Origin: Exobasidium rhododendri
Taxonomy: Eukaryota > Basidiomycota > Exobasidiomycetes > Exobasidiales > Exobasidiaceae
Assembly (NCBI GenBank): GCA_026210745.1
Contig: CP110632.1
Coordinates: 4,525,001-4,589,000, forward strand
Length of the DNA: 64,000 nt
Reading direction: 5' to 3'
A model generated the notes under the pieces. It had not been told where the DNA came from and did no database searches. It saw only the letters and a list, made by a program, of their open reading frames with translations. The position numbers and the translations under genes are program-made. The first letter of the stretch is position 1. Every line of letters begins with the position of its first letter. This document shows, piece by piece, positions 1 through 11,221 of this stretch.

Positions 1-1085
1 TTCCCCTCCCAATGTAAGAATCGGGCAGTTGTACGTGATTGCTCGCTTTTCCACCTTCCTCTACATCGCTGTCCGCCTCAGAGGCAGATGAAGCGTCCGT
101 TTCGAATCCAGCATCTTGTGCACCTCCGCCTTGACTTCCCAACAAGTATTCAGAAATGTCGCGAGCAGATGACAAATTAGGAATCTTCTTCGACGTGGAG
201 GAAGTCAATGCAGCATTGCGATTGTTGGAGGAGCCTTCAATGACCCTTCGAACTCTCTTCGAGACACCAACTGGCCGCACCGATATAAGATAATGTCGCC
301 ATTCTATCGTCTGTGTCGCCTCGTTGTAGTGTAGCAAGACAATTCGGCGAGCTTGAGAAAGAGCCATTGTCTGAACGTGGATAGGCGGGAAGAGACCTTG
401 AAAGACGCTGACCAACAGCTTCACATGCTTTTCTGCAGACCCAAAGTTATTCAGTACCAGCTGTCGTCAAGGTGATTTTGATTTAACGGTTGATTAGAAA
501 AGAGACGTTACGCTTTTTGATCAGCACAATCACTCACCAGTGGAGCTGTATTGTACTCGCCTCCCGTTGCCCTCATTCTTCGTTGTGCCTTTGCGACATC
601 TCTGCAGAGAGCGAATTTGTTCACACGAAAGGTGACCGTTGGACCGCGTGGTGTTCTTGCGATTCGAAGATTGATATTGCCCACTGCCTCACTACCTCTG
701 CTCCCTCCTCTTGCATCCTTTGCACTCTTTTGCGAAAACAAGAGCATATGACTGACACCCAAAGGTCCGCACATGGTGAGGAAATCTCGAAGTTTGTTTG
801 ATTTTCTCTCTCGCAGTCGACTTGCAGTGTTTGGCTCCATCACTTGCCGAACCTCTGACACTAAGTTCCCTACACCAGTCGATACTTTGCCACTTCGAAT
901 GACAAACGACTTTGGTGAAGACGCTGAGGCCGTCCCAATTTCCTTGTCCTGAGGAGAGGGTTGAGTGGAGAGCATAAAGTCAATTTCGTGTGCGCTCTTT
1001 CACATCTAAGTCATACTCTGTAAACACGATGTCCACTCACGCCGCCTTTCAGATGAGTCTTTGTCTTCCTTCTTCGTTTGGCCAT
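1..1085 (-). CDS. SSF1: Ssf1/Peter Pan-type Brix-domain ribosome biogenesis protein (3' end cut by window)
   Basis: Brix-family nucleolar protein; family members bind pre-rRNA and act in 60S subunit assembly. Three exons can be read: 1041-1085, 538-948 and 1-460, the last running off the window. Exon 1 encodes the basic start MAKRRRKTKTHLKGG. Exon 2 contains the family signature MEPNTASRLRERKSNKLRDF followed by LTMCGPLGVSHMLLFS and NLRIARTPRGPTVTFRVNKF. Exon 3 begins LVLNNFGSAEKHVKLL and continues through a Brix-like segment (FPPIHVQ, WRHYLISVRPVGVSKRVRRV) into an acidic tail rich in Asp and Glu. Both introns are GTGAGT...AG and both joins are phase 0, which rebuilds the conserved APLLVLNNF junction. 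The gene is divergent from the zinc-finger gene at 2134. Identification rests on remembered family sequence and is strong. Confidence 0.93.
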
Positions 1086-2133
1086 GGTGCTATGCGAGTG
1101 TATGCTGCCTCTGCAGTAACGTTCAAATAGACTCGACTAAACACTTTCCTTCTCTTTAGGCTTTAGATGGTGGGAAGTCATTCTGAAATTTTAAAAATCT
1201 AGAGGAGACACGTGATAGCTCTTATCACGGGGATGACATAAGCGCAATATGTACCGTATCGTCGACTCTAAAATCTCTTTCTTGTACGGGATCGAAAACA
1301 TATACAGTATGCTTTGCTAGAAGGAAGAGCTAGAGGCGCCCGCCTGACGTGACTATCAATTTATTCTGAGAAATGCCGTCAAGTGCTCAGGATTTGGACA
1401 ATTTCAATGTCACACTATTTGGTATGGCACAGGGAGGGACCCTTCAGATTCAAAAGCTCGGTAAAGGCTGCCTTCCTAAGTTTTTGTAAACCATAGCGGC
1501 ACGGAATAGTCAAATGACCTGTCTCCCTTGGATAACGTTGCCGACTCAGTTGATCTCACTTCGGAGATCAAGCCTTTCGACGGCTATTGCGCTTTGACAA
1601 GGACCCTGCGATTACTGTTTCCTCTATCACTATACTCTATCTAAATTTATTAGTTCTTCCTCCTTGTGTCTATTTAGTGCCCCCCCCCACCCGAGATGAT
1701 GAGAGCAGAGAGAGGAGAGCAATGAGGAAAGAGGCGCGCGACAGAGAGAGAGAGAGTGAGAGAGCGGGGAGAGAGGGGAGCTCGCAAGAGGGTTCGCGTG
1801 TCAATCTCGCTCTAGGTTGCAATCGATTATCACGATAGAAGCGAGCAGTCTCTATTCAAGGGTGGCGAGATGTTTCATTTTAAAGGTTAATAAATTTTGC
1901 AGCAGCGGTGCATCTGAATAGCGTCCTGATCTCAACACGAGCTGTACGGCACACATCGCCTCTCCAAATCCCATCCTTCCTAACAAAGTCCATCCACATC
2001 GTGACTTCACTCGCCATCAATCGTCTCTAGACACTGCTTGTCTGGTCTTCTGACTTTGCCTTAGTGAACTCTCGCTGCTAGTCGTCGTCGCACGGTCAAT
2101 TCACCAAGACGGCGCTCTTCGTTGTATCATTGT
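1086..2133. other. Intergenic region between SSF1 and the zinc-finger gene
   Basis: This holds the promoters and leaders of two divergent genes. A purine-rich GA/AG tract lies at about 1700-1785 and a run of nine or so C residues at about 1680. The last 150 bases before 2134 are pyrimidine-rich, as expected of a fungal leader. A 38-codon open frame at 1373-1489 shows no recognisable motif. I see no convincing gene here. Confidence 0.5.
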
Positions 2134-4587
2134 ATGAGGGCATTCCCCTCCCATCCTATTGCGGATTCAAGTAGCAGCATTCCTCCAATTGTTAACGATA
2201 GCAGCATACCAGCTCTCTCACCTCAGGGCTTTCCAACTTCGCCGCCTCACTCCAGTGGCCTATTACGACCTATCGACCCACCCTCATCGACGGTTGTCGG
2301 CAGCAAAGGCCAAACTTTACATCAGAATCAGTCCAAGTGAGTAGGAGCGATCCTCCCTTCTCGGTCTTTCAGCTTCGCAAATGGGATTTCTTGGTCTCTG
2401 GTTTATGAAAGCGAGCGGTGAAGGGATGCGAGCGGTGAAAGGATGTGGGAGAAGGATGAAGAGAGGAATGAAAGGAGGTGTGCATGACGTTTGGTATGTC
2501 GAGATCCGCACCTGCCGTTCCGACAGACATCATGAGACCTGGCTTTCATTGATCAAGTTGAAACACAAAGGCGACAAGAACGTACAATTCTACGCTCTTG
2601 CTTTGTTTCACGATACTTCTGCGTTGGCTGCAACCGCCTTCTTCGAAACGTTCCTTTTCGCGTCGATGGGTGATTCAGTGAAGGAAGACCAAGAGTGGCA
2701 AGAAATATCTGTCTGCAGCCAAATCACATGCTGCTGGACGTTCACAGATCATTACATGCCCCAGCACAAAGACCTGTCTACCTCTGCGGAGTTCTAGATG
2801 AAGCTTTGATGCAGACGCTTGGTCTTCGAAAGCCGAGATCGATCGTTCATAAGATTGGTCGGATATCGTTCCTCCCTTTGTTCTTGCTTCGTACTCTTCA
2901 TCGTGCTCGTTGCGGTTGACCTTCTATTCTTCGCGAATCATTGCAAATCTGGCTGTGGCTGACTCTTTCTTTCTCCTCTTTCCCAATTGCTCAGGCAGCC
3001 GATCGAGCCCCTGCAATTTGCGGCACAATTAGCCTCAACTTCGTACAGCCCACACTTCCAACATCTTCATTCGTCTGTCGGTCACGAACTACCCAATCAA
3101 GCAGTGTACTCATCATCACCTCGACGCAATCGATCCCACGATCAGCACCAGCAAGCAAGTCGATTGCAAGAACAACAGCAGATACTTCCACCATTTTCTC
3201 TGCAACAGCAGCTGCAGCATCAGACACAATCGCAAGGGTCTGCCAATTTCGCCTCTGAACCAAATCTACTTCACCAACATCCACAGCCAATCAACCTGTC
3301 TGACCATCGACCTCTCTCTAGCTTTGGAGTACCGTTAACCGCATATCCTTCAACTCAAGGAGGGACTGGTGGATCTAATGAAGGTGCTCAAGTGATGCAA
3401 ATGCCAGCCTCTTTTGCGCAACAGTCACAACTGCAAATTGGTGATTATAGTGGCAATCAGACTTTCAGCGAGGCTAGCCATAGCAACAGCTTTTCACAAT
3501 TCCCCGATTACCGATTGCAAGATCGCATGGGAAACCAGTCAGAAATGAGTCTTAGTTCAAGGTCGGCTTCGGAATGGAATTCTCTGCCTGATATGCGTTC
3601 GGTGAGTCTAGCAAGTACTGTGGTCGCCAGAATGAATGTGGCTGACCTTAGACACATTCATTCTTCGCCCAGCGAATGAGGGGCATGCATGGGCATTTCT
3701 TGACGCCCTCGACTTCGGCACACGCCTCTTCGTCTGAAGATGGTGCAAAAGGTGGCCACCAATCTCGAACAAAATTACGAAGGCATCTTCGAGATCTACA
3801 AGCTGAAATGGTGGACCTGAAAGAGAGAGTGCGCGTAGCTGGAAATCTGTATCAAAATTCTGCTCCCACTGGCGACTCTTCTCCTAGGCAAAACAATTCT
3901 TCCTTTGACAGGAAAGTTCAGGGAGATTATCGAATTTTAGAAGATGCTAGGATGGACGAGAGGACGACGTCTCTACACCATGATGCTTCATCGATGGGAG
4001 GAAATTCTAGTAACTATGTAAACGACGATACTTTTGCTTCACCTTACGCTTCCTTTCCCCTCTCACGTACGAATTGGAGGCAAGGTGGCTACACTCCCAG
4101 TACTCAGGTGGGCAGTTCCTCTACTGCGGAAAGTAGTGTTTCTGGTCGACGGGGCACCTGGCGAACAGGAGAGAACGGAAATGTCTTGATCTTCAAGAAT
4201 GCCACGTCTACGGACATGGACTCTTCTGCTTCGGACAGCAACGCAGGACAAGGCCAAAGACGTGGCGTTGGTGATGGTGTTGGTCATAGCGAAAGTACAA
4301 CGCTGGAAGACGAAGAAGGTGATTCAGACGTGGGCGAAGAATCCAGCAGAAGATACGAATGCTTGGTCTCTGGCTGTCTGAAAACGTTTACGACTAGCGG
4401 ACACGCTCGAAGACACAGTCGAACTCACCTAGGACACAAACTATTCGTCTGCCCTCATAAAGGTTGTCGTTCCACCTTCACAAGGAGAGACAATTGTCGA
4501 CAACATCAAAGAACCCGTCATCATTCGACTTTGCCTATCGGAGAATCAACGGAGAACGAAACCCTGGAGAGTCTCGCTGTAGATTGA
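2134..4587 (+). CDS. Glutamine/serine-rich protein with two C-terminal C2H2 zinc fingers (putative transcription factor)
   Basis: Likely sequence-specific DNA-binding regulator, 574 aa, from exons 2134-2336, 2995-3601 and 3673-4587. The joins are phase 2 then phase 0 and give one open frame. The start is the first ATG of the first open block. The N-terminal two thirds are low complexity, rich in Gln, Ser and His, as in fungal activation or repression regions; a short charged helix lies near LRRHLRDLQAEMVDLKERV. Two fingers lie at about residues 496-553. The first is C-x4-C-x12-H-x3-H (ECLVSGC...HARRHSRTH) and the second C-x4-C-x12-H-x4-H (VCPHKGC...NCRQHQRTRH). The spacing and the TSGHARRHSRTH and RRDNCRQH motifs resemble the Nrg1/Usv1/Msn2-like group, but orthology cannot be fixed by eye. 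Intron 1 is 658 nt, unusually long for this region, so the 5' model is the least certain part. Confidence 0.8.
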
Positions 4588-4718
4588 TAGAAGAGGAAGT
4601 GATGGGCTTCATTTGGGGTGACTGCGCCCTGTATGCCCGTGTCTCGGTCACCATACTCTGACCTGGGACTGTGTTCTATAGTCTTTCGATGTATTGCTAC
4701 TACTGTTTTCATTGCTGG

Positions 4719-4843
<125 letters not shown>

Positions 4844-5054
4844 TTTGTTTCTTCTCTACGTCATCTCAACTCTCCACTCCTTTTATCATGACACCTCGTT
4901 CAGAAACGAAAGGAGCTTTTGGCTTCTTCTACGTCGCACTAGAATTAAAGCACTCCCATGTATATAAAATAGTCAAACAAAAATAGCAAAGCCTTTGTAT
5001 GAATATGAGTAATAAAGACGAAGAGTTGCATGGGAGTAGGGAAGGAAATGGTGC

Positions 5055-6359
5055 CTATTGCAGTAGCGATTTGTCTACCTTGTATCCGATAAAATCGGTC
5101 CTTCCTCCGTGAGCACCGTCTGCAAAGTAGGCACTGGTTCCATAGACGCCCATGGTGTTTCCACCGGCAGAGTATTCGAACATCGAGGTTAGTGAGTTTG
5201 GATCAAATTGACTCCTTGTGAATCGCTTGAACGTGACAGAAGACCAACTATCACTCGATTGGAAACTGTAGATATAAGGAGCTTTTGCACCAAACAGTCT
5301 TGCACCACCACCAGCAGATACAAGAGCTGGGAAATTCTTAATCTTCTCCGTCCCATTCAAAGTGCCGAAATTTTGACCGTCGTTGAAGGTGACTGTTCTT
5401 GCAGTAGGAGTCGCATCACTCAGTCGGAAGACGGTGAGTGCTCTTGGTCCTCCAAATGCAATCAAACTATCTGAAGCTTCGTCGTAGGTGATACCAGTGT
5501 ATCCAGGTCGTTGACTTCCGTTAGATGCTTCCCAAAACCATGCAGATACAGTCGTGCCGTCTGGCGTCACCTTGGCAATAGCAGGTGCACCGAGGGCAAA
5601 GATGACATAGGAATTGCCGAGAGAATCTTGTGCAGAAGCAACATTTCCATATGGTCTTGTACCGTATTTCGATTCAAATGTCGCTTGAACGGGTTTCAAA
5701 TTCACAGACCAGATCGGTTTTGATGTGGCACTCAATGGTAGATCGAAAGAGTGGAATGAGCAAGGACCTTGATCGTGAACAGCGTCAAATCGAAAAGCAT
5801 CAGACGGCTTGGCGACAGCGTAGAGCTTGGTGGCATTGATTCGACGGTCAAGAGAGAGGCCAGCCATCTGTTGTGTTCCGCTTCCAGAGGAAGACTGCCG
5901 TAGAACGATGGGGATTTAGAGTGGGATTAAATCTCGAAGATGTCCAAGGAAATGTTAGTAAGAAGTTGTGTACTCACCACACCATCGATCTTGACATTAA
6001 AGTGAGAGCTGTCCGATGGTTTCCAGGTCGAGATCAGACCTTTCCAGAGATTAGATTGATACAAGATCTGGCGGGTGACATCGTACACGCCGTCTTCAGG
6101 GTAAAGCTGGAGATTGTACAAAGGGAGTGTCAGACCAAGACAGAACAAGAAGAGAGAGTGAAATATCCATTTCCAGCAGCCCTCTCCTTCCTCATCTTTC
6201 ACACCGACAATCGCCTGCACTCACGTTCTTGACTTTGACGTCGATGGAATCGGGCAAGGTCGCCCGACTATGCAGAGGACTTGCTCGTTTTTCGAGGCTG
6301 GCAGATGCTAAGGATGCAAGCGCAGTGATAGCCACAAGGGCAACATTAGAGACGAACAT
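5055..6359 (-). CDS. TRI14-like secreted protein
   Basis: Homologue of the TRI14 family, named from Fusarium trichothecene clusters. There it is reported as dispensable for toxin synthesis and linked to virulence; its biochemical activity is unknown. The protein is 367 aa from exons 6225-6359, 5978-6106 and 5055-5894, with both introns phase 0. Residues 1-22 form a signal peptide (MFVSNVALVAITALASLASA) followed by LEKR, a possible Kex2 site. Family motifs follow in order: LYPEDGVYDVTRQILYQSNL, WKGLISTWKPSD, HFNVKIDGV, QQMAGLS, GTRPYGNVASAQDSLGNSYV, GSQRPGYTGITYD, GTEKIKN and AHGGRTDF. The regular blocks suggest a beta-propeller-like fold, which is inference. No trichothecene synthase (TRI5-like) or other cluster gene lies in the window. 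The upstream neighbour eIF3a has the same orientation but is 720 bp away and unrelated. Confidence 0.82.
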
Positions 6360-7080
6360 GATGAAGAGTCGCAAGTAAGCAGAAAAATCAGAAGGAAAAC
6401 AGTAAGAGCAAATGAGTGTGAGTGTGTGTGTGTGTCTGTGTGTGTGCGCGAAATTGCTTGCTGCGTTGACGGGGCTGTGATTGGAGGTAGGTAGGATAGA
6501 TCCAAGCCCCGAGAAGAGAGGGAGTTGCTGAAGTGGCTGAAGAGAGAAAGAAAGAGAGAACAAAGGAACAACGGGACGACCCTGCGTCCAATCCCCACAC
6601 TAAGCCACCCGATTCAAACACAACGATCAGCCTGCACCTCTCCCACAAAAGCACAAGTAGTGACAAAGGGTCAGTGTATTCTTCGACATGGAAGTGCAGA
6701 GACATTCTCTCCGAGCTTAAATTGTCAAGTTCATTCTTTTGTATTAGCATCTTGTTAAAAAAGCGCGCGCGCTCGATGACAGGCTCGTTCTTTACTATTT
6801 ACTTTTTACTTTTTAATCGAAGAAGTGGCAGTCTCAGAATGTTCGATTGATCGAGATCGAATATGCAAAAAAGGGAAGAGCGAGATCAGGAATGTGCATG
6901 CGAACGGTAGCAGTCTACGCCTCAAGATCTCTTTTTAATTACAGCAGGCGGCAGGCCATGGAGGCTGCCGCAAAGGCTACATGATGTGTGTGTGTGGATG
7001 ATTGAGTAGAAGGGCGTGGGCCAATAAGTGGGAAAGAGGAGGGGGAGAGTGGGGAGAGCATGGTGAGGAAAGAAAGATGA
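6360..7080. other. Intergenic region upstream of the TRI14-like gene, with a short GT repeat
   Basis: It contains the promoter and leader of the TRI14-like gene and the 3' region of eIF3a. An imperfect GT/TG run lies at about 6417-6450. A short alternating GC stretch at about 6761-6770 and T-rich sequence at 6790-6825 are also present. No supported gene is seen. Confidence 0.5.
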
Positions 7081-10000
7081 TCACTTGCGCAAGTGCGGTG
7101 GAATATAGCCACCTCCCGATGGTTTCTTGGGAGCACTCTTGTTGACGGTAGTGAAGCCTTCATCAGAGGGGGCAACTTGGGCAGGAATCGGTTCAGCATT
7201 GCCTTGCCCGCCACTGGCCACTTGTCGCTCTTTTGCCATCTCCTTTTGTCGCCAGCCTGACACTGCGTTGCTCCTGTCTCCAAAGACGGAAGGGCGTGAC
7301 GAAGGCGCTGGGCTACCACTTGCACTTCTTTCTCCGTAAGGGGAAGGACGAGAGGCAGGAGCTGGACTACCACCGGCTGAATCATTCTGAGCTGGAGTAG
7401 CAGCTGCGACTGCAGGAGTTGGGACCGGTGAGCCATTAGAAGCCACTGGGGTGGAGGCACCGCCGGAAGCCAATCTAGCTGCTTCTCGCTCTCTCCATCC
7501 TCCGCCACCGCCAGACTTGCCGATCTGTGGTGGCCCTTCTCTTCTTGTTTCTGCTGGTCTAGAAGACGGTCTCCAGGCGTTTGCTGGCTCGACGGCAGGA
7601 GAAGAAGCAGCAGCAGCATTCGCAGCAGGTTTACCGCTCCTCTCTCTCTCCATTCGCTCTTCAATCTCTTGCTCCTTCAGTCTTTGTCTTTCGCCTTGTT
7701 CACGAAGTCTTGCCTGTCTTTCTTCAATCTCTTGCCTCTTCACCGTCTCCATCTCCTTCTGCTTGTCTTGCTCGATCTTTTGGATTTCCGCTTCACGTTC
7801 CTCCTCTTCGGCTTGCAAACGAGCCACTTCTTCCTCTTCCTTTTGTCTCTTCTCTTCCTCCTCTTCACGGGCGTGCTGTTCTTCGCGCTCTTGTCGGATT
7901 TCGACTCTTCTCTTTTGTTTCTCCATCTCAATCTGTTCTCTCGCATTTCTCTTCCTCTCTTCCATGTCTTCCTTTCTCTTTCCTTCAATTACGTTTCGAA
8001 CATGGTTGTAGTCATCAAGGACTCGAGCAAGTCTCTTCTTCAACAGCAAGTCGGCTTCATGCTTATCCTTACTACTTTGAAGCAGCGTTTGACGGGCCAA
8101 TTGGTGATACGTTGCGTCCTCAACCTTCTGCCTCTCGTAGTCATCCACCACCAATGAAATCTCCTCATGACGATATGCTCGTTCCATATGGTCCATTCTT
8201 CGATGAACGATTCGCAATCTCTCAGCCAACTCCCTCTTTTCCTTCTCCAGCTGTTCGACTTGCAATTGAACCAGCTTCTCCGTGTCCATATTCGCATACT
8301 CTTCCTCTGTCAGCTTCAAGCCTCCTTTCTCTCTCAAACTTTGTGCCATCTTTCTTGCCTCTTCGATTCGAACAGTCTCCATTTCCTTCTTGATTCGATC
8401 CAACTCTCGCTGCTTCTGTTCTTCAGCAACACGGATCTGTTCGGCCAAGGCTTGCGATCTGATACGTTCAGCCTTGGATTCCGCCTCTTCTCTTTCTCGG
8501 AGGGCAGATCGTTCTTCCAGCAGCTGCTTACGACGGGCCAATATTGCCTTTCTTGCCACGGCGGCCTTGTGTTCCTGCTCTGCCACCTCGATCGCACGAG
8601 CAAAAGTTTCACGCTTCGCTTCTTGCGCACCTTCCAAGATGCTTGGATCGATTGTCTTGAGCGTAGTATCAAGGCAGAAGGCTAGTCTGCTCAACTGTGT
8701 TCGCACCAATTCACTGGGCGTCTGTTGCAGCTGTACAGCATCCGTCTCCACGGCACCAGCCATGCCCGAGCTGCTGCTGCTACCTGCACCACCAATCGTT
8801 CCACTAGACGAGGAGCCAAGAGCGGCCGGGTGGAACTTGGCTTCAAATGGGTCATCTTGGAAGGTGATTGCTTGCTCAACGTGATCAACTCGGATGTTGA
8901 GATGTCCCTTCTTGCATGCATTCAATACAAACTTCTCCACTTCCACGGGAGAGTAGCTGTACGGTGCCTTGAAAGCAGAGACGAGCTCCATGACCTTACT
9001 GAGCTTGACCGAATCATACACTTGACTGAGCTGTTGGAAAAGTCTAGTCATGATCACAGAATGAAGTGGTTGAATGTACTTTGCCATTTCTTCATCCTGG
9101 GCAATCTGAGTGATGATCGGTTCGATCTTGGCGCAAATACTCAATGGGTGGAATTCGACCTCTAGGATGTTGTAAAGTTCGCGAAGTTGCGGCTTGACTC
9201 GCTTCAAGATGTTTCGATTCAATGCTTCCTTCAGCAGACCGGCTCGGGTAGGTGTGCGGGATAGTCCCAAAAGTGAAGTCAGTCGACCAGTTCGACTCCG
9301 AGTCTCTTGATCGGCGAGCAGGAAATCAGACTTTGACTTGTTCATGTTTCCCGTTCCAGGTGCACTGGAGGAGATGACAGGAACGGCCAAAGCACTCAAG
9401 AGCACAAAGGAAGCCATCTTCGTGTGCTCTTCTTCGCTCTTCACGCTACCTCGGGCCAACGCATAGAATCTGTTCCAAGAAGCGGCATGGAACAGATTGT
9501 TGTCCGACACCATGAAGATCTTTGTCAGCTTTTCATAGTAATTTGCCATCATAGCCGGTCTAGGTGCCTTCTTGGCCATCGTGAGCAAGTTGTGCACATC
9601 TTCGACTGATCGAAATGCTTCTTGCCACAATTCAAGCTCAACAGCGGCATTGAGTTGGGCAAATCGAGTGTCGAGGTGTCGCTGCAATGTTTCTGGGTCA
9701 GTGATGTTGATGGCATGGGAGTGATGAGAGTATCGTGCAACGTTGGCCAAGTGCGTTCGAAGTAAGTCGCACAATCGTCGAAATTCCGTCTTTCGCTGAT
9801 ATTGAAGGCAGAAGCGAAGAGCTTGATGAGCCACTTGTTGATAAGGAACTTCCAAGCGAGCATTGTTACGAAGGATGTCCAGAGCAGTCCGGTATGACTC
9901 CCAAAGAAATTTCAACCACGGAGTGACGAGAGCTCGATCGGTTCGATCTCGATTCTCCTCATTAGTGACAGCACCCAAAAGCATGCTCTCTGGAGTCTCA

Positions 10001-10368
10001 CTCTCCTCCAAGTCCTCCACATCTACTTCATTAGCAGCTGCATCAGCCTTTTCCTGCGCCTTCAGCACTTTGTCTTCGGACAATTTAATAAAGTGCTTGA
10101 TGACTGCTTCGATGGAAGCTGGATTCTGGTTCTGCGACACATTCTTGTATTGCAGCAGACCTTCCTTTGCAGTTCGTCCTCGGCGTAACTCAACACAAAG
10201 CTCGGTGAACTTCATCATGATTGGCTCGAGGGTGGTAAGTTGTGTCTGCTTGAATCGTCGAGAGGTGAAAAGGTCATACAGAGCTTGCAGAGCTGCTTGA
10301 GACTGTCCTACTGCGATCAGCTCTTCAGATCTCTTCAAGACCGTTTCTGGCCTGGCGAATCGAGACAT
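7081..10368 (-). CDS. TIF32: Eukaryotic translation initiation factor 3 subunit A (eIF3a/Tif32/Rpg1)
   Basis: Core scaffold of eIF3, which binds the 40S subunit and recruits the preinitiation complex to mRNA in the cytoplasm. Single exon, 1095 aa. I chose the ATG at 10368 because the protein then begins MSRFARPETVLKRSEELIAV, the usual eIF3a start; the open frame extends 66 codons upstream without family similarity. Helical repeat segments (QALYDLFTSRRFKQTQ, LYDLFTSRR) lead into the PCI region at roughly residues 330-530. The following segment, about 550-900, is a long charged coiled coil rich in Glu, Arg and Lys, typical of eIF3a. The C-terminus is Pro/Ser/Gly-rich and ends GGYIPPHLRK. Length matches fungal homologues (about 960-1100 aa). 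Confidence 0.95.
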   Translation of the reverse strand: MSRFARPETVLKRSEELIAVGQSQAALQALYDLFTSRRFKQTQLTTLEPIMMKFTELCVELRRGRTAKEGLLQYKNVSQNQNPASIEAVIKHFIKLSEDKVLKAQEKADAAANEVDVEDLEESETPESMLLGAVTNEENRDRTDRALVTPWLKFLWESYRTALDILRNNARLEVPYQQVAHQALRFCLQYQRKTEFRRLCDLLRTHLANVARYSHHSHAINITDPETLQRHLDTRFAQLNAAVELELWQEAFRSVEDVHNLLTMAKKAPRPAMMANYYEKLTKIFMVSDNNLFHAASWNRFYALARGSVKSEEEHTKMASFVLLSALAVPVISSSAPGTGNMNKSKSDFLLADQETRSRTGRLTSLLGLSRTPTRAGLLKEALNRNILKRVKPQLRELYNILEVEFHPLSICAKIEPIITQIAQDEEMAKYIQPLHSVIMTRLFQQLSQVYDSVKLSKVMELVSAFKAPYSYSPVEVEKFVLNACKKGHLNIRVDHVEQAITFQDDPFEAKFHPAALGSSSSGTIGGAGSSSSSGMAGAVETDAVQLQQTPSELVRTQLSRLAFCLDTTLKTIDPSILEGAQEAKRETFARAIEVAEQEHKAAVARKAILARRKQLLEERSALREREEAESKAERIRSQALAEQIRVAEEQKQRELDRIKKEMETVRIEEARKMAQSLREKGGLKLTEEEYANMDTEKLVQLQVEQLEKEKRELAERLRIVHRRMDHMERAYRHEEISLVVDDYERQKVEDATYHQLARQTLLQSSKDKHEADLLLKKRLARVLDDYNHVRNVIEGKRKEDMEERKRNAREQIEMEKQKRRVEIRQEREEQHAREEEEEKRQKEEEEVARLQAEEEEREAEIQKIEQDKQKEMETVKRQEIEERQARLREQGERQRLKEQEIEERMERERSGKPAANAAAASSPAVEPANAWRPSSRPAETRREGPPQIGKSGGGGGWREREAARLASGGASTPVASNGSPVPTPAVAAATPAQNDSAGGSPAPASRPSPYGERSASGSPAPSSRPSVFGDRSNAVSGWRQKEMAKERQVASGGQGNAEPIPAQVAPSDEGFTTVNKSAPKKPSGGGYIPPHLRK

Positions 10369-11221
10369 TCTCGGTGTATTTTTCGGGTGGTGGAGAAGGT
10401 GAAGGAGGTGATTTAAAAGAGCTTTCCTGGGGCAATACGCCGTCTGCAGAAGTGTATGTATTTGCAGAGAAGGCGAGCCTGCGGAGTAGTGATGGCGAGA
10501 AGGTCGAATAGGCGGAAACTCGACATTCACTTCTCCTCTCTCTGTCTCTCGCTCTCTACAGGGCAAGAAATTTCGTCAATTACAGAATCAGCCGCGATGT
10601 CCAGGTAGCGTGGGTTAACACTTTTGATAATGAGGAGTAATCTAGAAAAAGTTGTATTAAATTGTCGCGTACAAGCATAATTTAACACTCATGCCAACTG
10701 CGGCCGCACCTAAGGAAGGAAATTCATTGACGCGCGCAAGGGGAACAATGCAAAAGTGTTGGGCTAGTATTGATCGAGTGTGTAGGGCGGGTATGGCTTT
10801 GACCGTGCCGTCTGATAACACTCAGTCTCGATCGTGCGTTTGCTGAGAGGAGTATTCACGATCATTACACGAGTAAATTGGGACAGCGGACCGCTTGCAA
10901 GGGAGTACGCCTCTCTGGCACGGACGCTAAAAGGATATTGATTGGCTTTGCTCCCTGCTTCCTCGTGTTTCCTTGGCCAGGATCCCCTCCGGCACCTTGA
11001 TCGTCTTTTCATGCTTTCACAATCTGATCTCTCACCACGGCATGCACGACAAATAAACAGTAAGTCAGGCATTTCTGTATTAAAGGTAGCTAAAGGGTAT
11101 AAGTGTACATACATAGAGCACAATTCTGCATTGCTGGTCCCTGCTCTTCGCGGCCTTACACTCCTCCACGGAGAGTACTTTTGATGCTCCTCCTTTGCCT
11201 ATCCTGGACTTTTTGATGCGA
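10369..11221. other. Intergenic region between eIF3a and the CxxC-protein gene
   Basis: It contains the eIF3a promoter and leader and the 3' region of the gene ending at 11222. A minus-strand open frame at about 10764-11073 begins MPDLLFICRACRGERSDCES and has several cysteines, but no splice context or homology supports it. A NotI-type GC palindrome lies near 10701. No supported gene. Confidence 0.45.

Noticed and set aside
1373-1489. 38-codon open frame (MPSSAQDLDNF...) in the SSF1/zinc-finger spacer
   Set aside because: No homology recognised, no supporting exon, and chance frames of this length are common.
2381-2797. 138-codon open frame inside intron 1 of the zinc-finger gene
   Set aside because: The flanking exons join in frame without it, and it has no known motif.
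7451-8393. Long plus-strand frames opposite eIF3a
   Set aside because: They are antisense shadows of the Glu/Lys/Arg-rich coiled coil and have Leu/Ser/Phe-rich composition typical of such shadows.
10764-11073. Minus-strand frame starting MPDLLFICRACRGE with several Cys
   Set aside because: The spacing does not fit a Zn2Cys6 or C2H2 domain, and no splice signal connects it to the gene at 11222.
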